NCBI GenBank assembly: GCA_032768795.1
Contig: CP136491.1
Coordinates: forward strand, 434,001-498,000
Origin: Tremella fuciformis
Lineage: Eukaryota > Basidiomycota > Tremellomycetes > Tremellales > Tremellaceae
DNA length: 64,000 nt
Direction: 5' to 3'
The notes beneath the pieces are model-generated. The model had not been told where the DNA came from. It was given only the letters and a program-made list of their open reading frames with translations, and made no database searches. The translations under genes were made by a program, and so were the position numbers. Each line of letters begins with the position of its first letter. Positions within the stretch are counted from its first letter, which is position 1. Of the stretch, positions 20,800 through 29,808 are shown piece after piece.

Positions 20800-21372
20800 G
20801 GTAGCGGCTGGTTTGGGGGAATTCGACTTGGGTGGCCGCGGGGGTATAGGCGGGGGTGTGCGATTCTCCTTGTTCGCCTGGGCTGTCTGAGAGTTCGCAG
20901 ATCTCGACTTGGGCTTAGCTGGCTGAGTCTGAGAGGGAACCTGTGTCTGGGCCTGGGCTTGGGCTGTGGGCTTCTTGGCCTTCTTGAGCTCGCCGCTCTG
21001 CACCAAGTTCTGCTTTGCCTGTCGGTTCTTGGCGGCCTGCTTGCCCGCCTTGGCCGTGTTGTACTGCTGCCGCCACTGCTCGTTGAACTTTTCGTGCCGC
21101 CGCTCGAGGTGCTCGAAGAGCTTGCGCTGTTCGTCGAGGTAGACCTGGAGGGTGTCTTCGGGGGGTCGGTTGTGTCGCCTGGATCGGTGCTTCTCCTTGT
21201 GCTCCTTGCGCTCCTTGTGTTCCTTCTCCTTTGGCTGCCTGTGCTCTCGACGAGACCGATGGGCTGCTGGGGCTGTCGGCGAAGCAGTCGGCGAGGTGAG
21301 CGAGGACGATGTATCGGTGACTGTAGACCATGCACTGTCGCTTTCGCTATTGCGGCTGCTTCGGCGACTCAT
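20608..21372 (-). CDS. Charged coiled-coil-like reading frame continuous with uL1m; separate protein or N-terminal extension
   Basis: An ATG at 21372 opens a frame that runs without a stop through the uL1m start at 20799. Its first 191 codons look protein-coding rather than random: Ser/Thr-rich start, a Lys/Glu/His/Arg repeat region (KEKEHKERKEHKEKHRSRR), a probable helix (YLDEQRKLFEHLERRHEKF), a KQAAKNRQAKQNL segment, then a Gln/Pro tail. If the first uL1m intron (20708-20751) is retained, the frame ends at 20608, giving a stand-alone 254-residue protein; if it is spliced, the product is a fusion with uL1m. A third option is a distinct promoter for uL1m inside this frame. I do not recognise the extension. 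It begins near the divergent pyruvate kinase promoter. Confidence 0.5.
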   Translation of the reverse strand: MSRRSSRNSESDSAWSTVTDTSSSLTSPTASPTAPAAHRSRREHRQPKEKEHKERKEHKEKHRSRRHNRPPEDTLQVYLDEQRKLFEHLERRHEKFNEQWRQQYNTAKAGKQAAKNRQAKQNLVQSGELKKAKKPTAQAQAQTQVPSQTQPAKPKSRSANSQTAQANKENRTPPPIPPRPPKSNSPKPAATMIGPLASAAARSSTSVVSPPPPTWLHTLTIRPVRRCPPLQEVAALVHSPHPRPAPRGRARNPP

Positions 21373-22179
21373 CTCGAAATTCGTGAACACGTGGCCTTTA
21401 ACCGTGTTATGTAAAGATCTCACGCCTCCACCCCTGAACGAAAAGCAGGTCCAGGTCCAGTGGGGATAAAGTCTACCAGTACCGCCAAAGCTCAACGTCA
21501 CCACAACCACCTTCCTCACCGTCTCTCTTCTCTCCTTCAGCAGCACAAACCCCCCTAGCCCCAAAAGCAGAGCCACCTTTGTCGCCCAGGCCGTCCTTTC
21601 TGTGCCAACCGATACAGCTCCCCGTTGGCGCTGCCGTCGCATCTTTCACCCGCCGACAAACGTGTGAGTGCGCCCACTTGTCCACCTTTCTCTTGGCCCC
21701 TCGACGCGCGCAGCGCAGCCGCAGACCCGAGGCGTGGCCAGGCGAACAGGGGGGCGCGACGGGCTGCGCTCGCCGTCTCGCGGGCTATAAGAGTCGCGGA
21801 CGCATTCGCACAGTAGAGGGCAAGCGCTGATCACCGCTTGCTTTCTTATCTCGTCCGCACCCCGCATTCCGCACTGACCCCCTTCCTTGCTTTGTCCATC
21901 GACGACCGCGCTCGAACTCGCATGACCGGCAACGCACACGTCTCGCTCTCCGGCCCGACCCAACCTCTGCCCAATCCCGTCGTCGTCGCCCTTGCCCACC
22001 CGCATCCGCACCCGCACGCCCACGGCGCACCCCGGCACGTTCCCTCCCCGCTGGGCTGGTATCCTCCCTCGCACCCGACCACGCGTGCCGTCTCCCCCAC
22101 GCACTCGCTCCCGTCCACTCGCTCCAACTCGCTCACCCACGTTCCTCACGAGATCAGTCTCTTCGCACTGCACAACACC
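21373..22179 (+). promoter_or_regulatory. Divergent promoter region and long CT-rich leader of pyruvate kinase
   Basis: A clear TATA box (GGCTATAAGAG, about 21783-21793) lies about 390 bases before the pyruvate kinase ATG, as expected for a highly expressed glycolytic gene. The leader downstream is rich in C and CT. It contains an ATG at 21922 that is in frame with the main start, with no stop between. The other side probably drives the minus-strand frame starting at 21372. Confidence 0.5.
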
Positions 22180-24167
22180 ATGGCCGGCTCGTCTGCTCTG
22201 GCCAACGCGCCCATGTCCCAGCTCGCCTGGCTTTCCAGCCTCCCGACTGGCTTCAACGACTTTACCCCGGAGCAGAAGTACCTCCGAAAGGCGAGCGACC
22301 AGGGCATGTGGTGTGACGTCGGGCTGACTGGCAGAGCTCCATCATTGCCACCATCGGCCCCAAGACCAACAATGTCGACATGCTCGTCAAGCTCCAGGAG
22401 GCCGGCATGAACATTGGTGAGTGCCCTGTGAGGAAAGTGGATCTTCGCTAAGCCTCCAGTTCGGATGAACTTCTCCCACGGCTCATACGAGTACCATCAG
22501 TCGGTCATTGACAATGCTCGCGCTGCCGCTGGCAAGCTCAACGGCCGTCCCCTGGCCATTGCCCTTGACACCAAGGGCCCGGAGATCAGGACTGGTCTCA
22601 TGAAGGATGACACGGATGTCAGTGATAGATTCTATCCAGGGCGTGGCTTACCCCACAGGTCCCGATTCCCGCTGGTCACGAGTTCTGGGTCACCACGGAC
22701 AAGCAGTATGCCGAGGCCTGCACTGCCGAGTACATGTATCTCGACTATGTGAGATGACGCGCACGCCGCAGAGACGATACTGACCACTAGGCCAACATTG
22801 TCAAGGTCACTGCTCCTGGAAAGCTCATCTACGTCGATGACGGTGAGCCGTCCCGAATACTACTAGCCGTGACTGATCTCAGGTATCCTCTCTCTCCAGG
22901 TCATTTCCATCGATGGCCCCAACGTCCGTGTCCGAGCCCTTAATGCCGGCACTCTGTCCTCTCGCAAGGGTGTCAACCTGCCCAAGACCGCCGTCGACCT
23001 CCCCGCTCTTTCCGAGAAGGACAAGGCAGACCTGCAATTCGGTGTGAAGAACGGTGTCGACATGATCTTCGCCTCCTTCATCCGTTCCCCGGATGACGTC
23101 CGTGAGATCCGCAAGGTCCTCGGTCCCGAGGGCTCCAACATCAAGATCATCGTCAAGATCGAAAACGAGCAGGGTGTCATGAACTTTGACGAGATCCTCA
23201 AGGAGACCGACGGTGTCATGGTTGCCCGTGGTGATCTTGGTATCGAGATCCCGGCAAGCCAGGTCTTTGTCGCTCAGAAGATGATGATCGCCAAGTGCAA
23301 CGTCGCTGGCAAGCCCGTCATCTGTGCCACCCAGATGCTCGAGTCGATGACTGTAAGCATAGCTTTGCCACATGGCCGTCAGCTAAATGACAGTACAATC
23401 CCCGACCCACTCGTGCCGAGGTGTCCGACGTGGCCAACGCCATCTTGGACGGTGCCGACTGTGTCATGCTGTCTGGCGAGACCGCCAAGGGCAAGTACCC
23501 CATCGAAGCTGGTCAGTCGACGGAATGTGAAAGAGAATCGGCTGATTGTCAGTCAAGATGATGGCTGAGACCGCTTTCCTCGCCGAGTCCGCCATTGCAT
23601 ACCCTCCCCTCTTCGACCAGCTCCGCCAGCTCGCTATCCGCCCCACCTCCACCCCCGAGACCCTCGCTCTGTCCGCCGTTGCCGCCGCCATGGAGCAAAA
23701 CGCTGGCGCCATCATTGTCCTCTCCACCTCTGGTGACTCGGCCCGATATATCTCCAAGTACCGCCCCCAGTGCCCCATCATCTGTGTCACCCGCAACGCC
23801 CAGACCTCGCGACAGCTCCACCTGTCCCGCGGTGTGTACCCCGTGCACTACCCCGAGCCCCGCGGCGTGCCCTCGTCCCACTGGCAGACCGACGTGGACA
23901 ACCGTATCCGGTGGGTCATCAGTCCGCCCCTCAACACCTGCTAATTTTAGTTACGGTCTCAAGACTGCCCTTCAGCTCGGCATCGTCCAGCCCGAGGCGA
24001 CCGTTATGGCTGTGCAAGGATGGCGCGGCGGTCTTGGCCATACCAACACCCTTCGTATCCTCTCGTTAGTCTCGGCTGTCAGACTCCGGACTCAGCTGAC
24101 TGTCAGGGTCCCGTCTGACCCGTCTGACCTCGAGCTCCACCCCATCGACCGCGACACCGCCATGTAA
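22180..24167 (+). CDS. PYK1: Pyruvate kinase
   Basis: Last step of glycolysis, phosphoenolpyruvate plus ADP to pyruvate plus ATP, in the cytosol. Ten exons (introns 22291-22334, 22417-22459, 22618-22658, 22749-22790, 22843-22882, 23353-23393, 23512-23552, 23911-23950, 24065-24106) give 537 residues. Signature sequence is complete: [72 protein letters not shown], and [15 protein letters not shown]. The C-terminal regulatory domain is present. The first intron has a GC donor; homology across it (YLRK joined to SSIIATIGP) leaves little doubt. The start chosen has a strong context (CACCATGG). An in-frame ATG at 21922 would add 86 residues rich in His-Pro, which no pyruvate kinase needs. Confidence 0.97.
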
Positions 24168-24504
24168 GGATAGGACGAGCAGTCGCATGCCCAGCGATGA
24201 ATTGGTCGTAGTCTTCAACGATATAGAAAACAAGGGAACGAATGAATCATCTATGTGCATCCATCCGCCGGCGGCTCGGTCGTCAATGCCATACAATCTG
24301 TCCCGAGTTTTGTCGTTATCAATGCGTTTCATCGTCCGCAGGGGTCGACCACAGATTACAGATGTCAACGTAAATCTCGTCCATTGCTTCACTTGACGCA
24401 TGCATACGAACCCAAGGCAAAGAAGACTGCGAAAGGTGAGGGAGCGGTTTTTTTCGCCTTGCGGGTATCCTTTATATATCCTGCTTTTTCAAATGATTTG
24501 TTAT
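24168..24504. other. Spacer between pyruvate kinase and the tRNA gene
   Basis: These 337 bases hold the pyruvate kinase 3' end and a T-rich stretch before the tRNA. No further gene is seen. Confidence 0.5.
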
Positions 24505-24597
24505 GCCCGCGTGGTGCAGTGGTTTAGCATGTCTTCTTCCTACGATTTTCATCGACCGGATAGGAGTTGGTCCAGGGTTCGACCCCCTGCGTGGGTT
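24505..24597 (+). tRNA. Probable tRNA-Arg(CCU) with a 19-nt intron
   Basis: A box TGGTGCAGTGG and B box GGTTCGACCCC are both present and correctly spaced for an intron-containing tRNA, and a T4 terminator follows at 24602. The fold: acceptor GCCCGCG with CGTGGGT (one G-U end pair), D stem GTGC/GCAT, anticodon stem TCTTC with GGAGT after removing an intron just 3' of the anticodon, 5-base variable loop TGGTC, and a perfect T stem CAGGG/CCCTG. The spliced loop reads TTCCTAA, giving anticodon CCT (Arg AGG). Weak points are a T-T pair at the top of the anticodon stem and an unusual discriminator T, so a decaying gene is possible. Confidence 0.65.
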
Positions 24598-26256
24598 AAA
24601 TCTTTTGGGTCGGCATGGCTTCTCGGAGATATTGCGCACGGGAAACGTGCACGCATCACTCGGATCAGTCGCACGATTCGCTCGCATCAAGCCCACGGAT
24701 CACTCGCATCGGACGCACGTTCTGCACGGATCACGCGGTATGTACGCGCGGACTACACGGGTCACTCGCGCGCGGATCATTTGAGGCAATGGGGACACGG
24801 AGCAAAGAGCGTTCTTCCCGGTTTGGGTCAACAATATCCACGGGCGAAATGGTCATCCTTGCTGAGTGTGCTCTTCGCGCGGACGGCTGACATCGTCACT
24901 ACCATCATGCTGTCACTATGACGGAGCGTGTTGAAAACGCTCTTGCGCTCGCCTTTCACAGATAAAGTGAACGAGAACATATCTGTCATCGCAAATGGCG
25001 GTGGCGGTCCAGCCCATCCTGATGTCACACGTTCCGCCTTCAAGAGAAGACTGCCGCCTGCCTCTTGTCAGCGCCATGCCATAACGATTGTCCCATACCC
25101 GCCGGAGTTCAGCTGCACCAGGTGTCATGATCCATCCGGACGATAAGTGCTCACTCTGTCTTCCGAGTGCTTCACAGCAAGGTGCAGTGACATGGCCTCC
25201 CGGACGGAGAGCTGATGGAGAGTGCGAGCACCGCTCATGTCTTCAGGTCTCATATATTGCCCTCAAGCTCGTGATTTCTGGTCTAACGAGCGTATGATGT
25301 AAATGTGACGTGACCCGCGGAAGGCTAGGACCGAGCGAGCTCGCACGGTTCAGGAGAGCGTCTATCCCCGATGCTGCAGAGTGAGGAGGCAGACGAGGAG
25401 TTCCCCTTAGACCCCTAGGATCATCACGAGTCGGCAAGGACCATGCATATGTACAGTCGCCGGCATGCCGTTGAGGATCTCCGAGACCGGCGCCCCTTCC
25501 CGTTTAATCGATGATTGGCCTCTCGGCGAGCCGAGCATTTACTTTATACCTCTGTGTGATCTGCACGGAGCGACAGCTGCCCCTCATGTCCCCAGCAAGG
25601 GGGAAGACGCCGGGCACTCGCACAAGCAGGCCAACGGCCGCGCCCGAAAGCGCAAAACAAAGCGTCCCCTGCTCCTTTCAGCCCCGAGCCCCTTTCGCAC
25701 TCGCCTTCGCGGCCTCCATAGGGCCTCGGCCGGATCTCTTCGCTACGCTGCAGCCTTCCTTTCTGCGCGCGTCTCCTGCGCAGATCCCCCACCCCTCCTT
25801 CACCCTGACGAGTCGGGACTCACCCCTTTCATCACCCGTCTGTTGCCACCCTCTCTTTCACCTCTCGACCAGCAGAGGACCGCCCACCTTTCTCCTCGCC
25901 GCTGACCCTTCGGCATATACAAGCACGGCGCGCACCCTTGACGGCCTCCCGTCCGACGCACCATTGTTGCTGACCCGCCCACTCACTCGCTGACGCTGCG
26001 TCTTCCCTTCCCGTCACATCGCTGACCAGACCATTGTGCGCCTCGCCCCCACAAGCAAACGAGCGCGTTCTCACCCTACCGTACAATATAGTACAGTACC
26101 CACCAGTGACCTTTTCACCCCTGCTCGCCACTGCTCCGTTCACTCTGAACGCCCTCGACCCCTTGCACACCGTTGCGACTGCCTTTGCTCTTGCATTGCT
26201 GGAACCTGCACTTGCCTGATCTGCACACTGCAGTCTCCTTTGGGCAGCCGAGCGCC
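24598..26256. other. Intergenic region between the tRNA and the HMG-box gene, including a degenerate repeat and a CT-rich leader
   Basis: No gene I can support in about 1.66 kb. From roughly 24645 to 24780 the sequence is built of imperfect copies of CGGATCACTCGCAC-like words. From about 25560 to the HMG-box start it is C/CT-rich, which fits a long leader of that gene. Confidence 0.4.
24645..24780. repeat. Degenerate GGATCACTCGCA-type repeat
   Basis: Words such as CATCACTCGGATCAGTCGCA, CACGGATCACTCGCATCGGA, CACGGATCACGCGG and CACGGGTCACTCGCGCGCGG recur every 20-35 bases in imperfect form. It lies directly 3' of the tRNA terminator, a common landing site for retroelements, but nothing else of an element is visible. 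Confidence 0.4.
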
Positions 26257-28559
26257 ATGAGCACCGAGACTGCCGTCATCCCAGACCTGCCGGCCGTGCT
26301 GGTCGATCAAGCCTTTTCTTTCCCCCAGAAGGGGCCGGTGGCGAGCGGTATGTACCCGATACCCCCTCTCGCCGTGTTGCTGATGGTGCAGCACAGCCCG
26401 CCACTGGGCGCAAGAGCAAGTCGCCCGAGCGGGCAGAGGCTACCGAGCGGTACTCGCAGCCGCGCCAGCCAAGCGTGACCGCCGTGTCGCCCAAGACGAT
26501 CCCTCAGCAGCTGCACCCGGCGCCACTAACGCTCGCCGAGTGGGTGGCGCGCGGCAGCACCGGCTCTCCCGTCACACACGTCGCCGCTGACAAGTCTGCA
26601 AGCGAGTCTCAAGCCCAGTCCAAGGCCCAAGACCCGAAAGCAGCAGTTGCTCCTGATGCCGCGGCGCTCACAGTAGAGCTCGACCCACTGCTGATGCTGC
26701 CCGAGACGACCGTCGAGGTCCGGGGCGAAGCGACTGCGACCGCGCCTGCCACTGATGCCACGCAAGGCCAAGTCCAGACCGCCGACGTCGTAGATGACGT
26801 TCCTTTCACCCCTTCTCACTGGACATCTCACTTGCTCAACCCGTCTAATGCCGTGGCTGGCAACGTGGCAAATGCGCAAGCCCCGGTGCTCGCCCAATGG
26901 GCCGGCGAAGGCTCCTACCCTTCAACAGAGTCGAGCTCGCCTGTCACGCCTACAGGCGTGGCCTTGGAGGGTGGTGCACTCCTTGGCAAAGGGGCCGGAT
27001 GGGACTCGCGGGGATCCAGCCAGACCGACCTGCTTGCCGCTGACGCCACGGCTGCCAAAGCGTCCAATGGTGCTGACGACGAGTATGTCCCCGACTCCGG
27101 CGCCGAAGACGATGACAATGGCGAGGCCTATCAAGGAGAAGGTTCCACCGAAGCGCACGGGCAAGCCTCGGGAGACGACAACACCTCGCCGGCTGTACCG
27201 GGCCCCAAGCCCAAGAAGTCGCATGCGCGCAAACAGCCCGAAGGGCACATCAAGCGCGCCCGCAACGCCTTCATCCTCTTCCGCAAGCACATCACCGACT
27301 CTGGTCTGATCCCGCCCTCCGTCGAGGTCAAGCATCAGAACATCTCGGTGGTGGCGGCGAAGATGTGGCGCGAAGCCCCGCAAGACGTCCGTCAGAAGTT
27401 CCAAGAGCAAGCCAGGATCGAAAAGGAAGAGCATCAGCGCAAGTATCCCGGATACCGTTACCAGCCCGTCTTCAGGCGCACGGACATTATTCGCCGACGG
27501 GTCCGAAAGGATCCCGCGGAAGACGAAAAGGTCGATGCGGTCGCTGATGCCTTGATCAAGGGCAAGACTGGGAACAAGCTCGAGGAAGAGATCAAGGACC
27601 AGTTGCAGAAGCGCACTGATGAGAGCTCGAGCGAGAGTGGCGGCAGTCGCAGGTGAGCCATCTGTGCGACTCTCGTCTGGCTCGTGCTGACGTGCAGACG
27701 CCGCCGCGAAGTCGGTCAGCTGTCCAAGGGCGCCCTGCGAGCACAGCGTGCGGCGGCTCGCGCCAAGGCGATGCGTGGCAATCTTCTTGGAACCAATCTT
27801 CTCCATGCGTCAATGTACAATGCCCAGATGCAGCAAGCTGGTCGAGGCATGGCCAATCACCCAGGTGCCCAACACCACCTGCAGTACGCTATGGCCGAGT
27901 CGTACCTCCCTGTGGGGTACGACATGGACGGTCGTCCCATCATGGCCGGCCAGCAGCATCCTGGTGGTGCTCAGATGGGCCACGGCTACGACATGTACGA
28001 CATGAGCATGGCCGGCGAGGGGATGTACCGTCTCCCTCCCATCCAGGACCAGATGGGTGGATATGATCAGGGCTGGGCTGGAGGGGAACAAGGATACGGC
28101 ATTCCCCAAGCCGGTTATGGGGAATCCCAGCCAGGCATGGACTACGCCGCCGCCAACATCCCAACAGACGACGCCTATTACGGCGTGGGTCAACCCCTTG
28201 ACGGGTATGCTGGGGAAGTGCCAATGGGTATGTCCGAAGCAGCAGGCCTAGGACAAGTGGCCAGCGGCATGGAGTACAGACTGCCTCCGATGCTCGATCA
28301 GCCACCTGCCGAAGCTGTCGAACAGCAGCTGCCTGTCAACGAGCGTGGTGACGATCCAAGGCTGCGGGGCTGGGCGCAGGATCTGCCACTGCAGCCTCAG
28401 CAGGAGCCGTCGGACCACGTCATGTTCAACGAGAGACTGTTCGACGGGGCTCTGGGCAGTGCCTCGTTGCCGCATTTCGATGACCGACGAGGAAGTGACG
28501 AAGGTCTTGGGGCTTTTGATGATGCTGTAGCGCAGGCGAACGAAGTTGGGACTTGGTAG
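26257..28559 (+). CDS. HMG-box (MATA_HMG-like) DNA-binding protein
   Basis: Probable nuclear transcription factor. Exons 26257-26347, 26392-27652 and 27698-28559 give 737 residues. One HMG box lies at about residues 315-395: it begins EGHIKRARNAFILFRKH, continues QNISVVAAKMWREAPQDVR, and ends KEEHQRKYPGYRYQPVFRR. The RxRNAFILFR start and the KYPGYxYxP end are typical of fungal sequence-specific MATA/Ste11/Mat2-type boxes rather than abundant HMGB proteins. Flanks are disordered: an Ala/Ser/Pro-rich acidic region before the box, and after it a basic stretch (RRRREVGQLSKGALRAQRAA) and a tail rich in Gly, Met, Gln and Tyr. Which member of the family it is (pheromone response, morphogenesis or other) cannot be decided here. 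The start is the first ATG after a CT-rich leader. Confidence 0.88.
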
Positions 28560-28699
28560 CCTGCCTGTGGTAAACTCGTGACTTGGTCATTTTGTGAATA
28601 GAAGGTCAGTGGCCACATTAGCACACCATCTTTTTCTTGCATAGTTCCTCTTCTTTCTCTTGCCGTCTTCCGGCACTCTTCCTTTCGGATGCCATGCGA

Positions 28700-29517
28700 T
28701 CATTTGGATTCTTTCTCCTCGGCATCCATCGCTACCTCGGGGGCGTTGGCTTTCTACGGTACTTGAGCACGTGTAATGATTGTTTGCCAGAAGACTCACC
28801 ATTCCTTGTACGATAGAGTCTTTGATCTCCGAGTCATCAGGCTTGTTGGAGTCGTCCACATTGGGAGGGTCAATCTCGCCCACGTCGGCAGCCTTGGGTG
28901 CGTCGGCAGACTGCAGTCAGCCTTTCGAGTCTAATCCGATGGACGGGGGAACGAATTGTCCAGTGATACTGAGCAAGGGAGAACGCACCATGGCTTGCTC
29001 GGTGGATTTCTGCTCGTCTGTGCTGGGTGTCGCTTCTTCTTCTTCTGCCGCGGGGGCGTCTGGAGCGGGAGTCTCCTCGGCCGGTTCGCTCTGAGTGATG
29101 ATCTCTGGAGTAGGCGCTGCCTGTTGCTCCCTCGCGTGATCCGACTCTTTGCTCTTGGGACTGTCGTGTGAAGCAGCAACCTTGTCGACGTGGTTGGATC
29201 CTGGCAACAGGATCAAGGTGGTCTGTGACAGTCAGCGAGGGTGACGTCATTGTCGTTGTCGGCTACACCGGCGATTCCAGCGTGAACAACATCGAGGCGA
29301 AACGTGGACGAGACAGGTGGGAACAAGGTTCAGGCCATGAGCACGAGCAGCAAGGACTCACAAGGCCACCAAAGACTACCGCCGAGCCGATCGCCCAAGG
29401 CGTGTTGCTCCCACTTGGCCCGCTAGAAGTGGAGGCGCAGCGTCTGGGCACGATTGAGCGGGATGGCGCGGCTAAACGAGCGGCACGAGCGATGCGGAGA
29501 GAGGATCGGAGTGACAT
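28700..29517 (-). CDS. Small mitochondrial, single-membrane-span protein of unknown function
   Basis: Four exons (introns 29223-29361, 28911-28988, 28754-28799) give 184 residues. The N-terminus is a strong mitochondrial presequence (MSLRSSLRIARAARLAA, then RSIVPRRCAS). One hydrophobic segment follows (WAIGSAVVFGGL joined to TTLILLPG across the first intron). The rest is a soluble acidic domain rich in Glu, Ala, Pro and Ser with a conserved-looking end (SEIKDSIVQGM). A single pass with an acidic tail suggests an inner-membrane protein facing the intermembrane space, but this is inference. The first intron is longer than usual here. The gene is divergent from the VPS9 protein and converges on the HMG-box gene with 140 bases between stops. 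Confidence 0.75.
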
Positions 29518-29808
29518 GGTTCTTCTTCACTGATGTGTTCAATGAGAGGAGAGATGAATGAACGGAGACAATGGAAGGCTGGCCGTCTTTTACCCTCGTC
29601 CATGTCGCCGTTCTTTCTCTCTTCCGGCCGAAGGGGAAGATCGCATCGGGAATGAAATAGGCGAGCGTGGGGGATTAGGCACGAGAGCACGTGGGCGGTC
29701 GTCGGTGACGCAGTGCACCTTGAAGTGGACCAGATTGTGCAGCACTCCTTCATCAATACTTCTAAACCAGTCGATAGTCCGGCAGAGCTGGGGAGGAGAA
29801 GGGGCGGG

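Noticed and set aside
24400..24921. Reading frames overlapping the tRNA and repeat region
   Set aside because: They cross a Pol III gene and a degenerate repeat, with Arg/Ser/His composition explained by the repeat.
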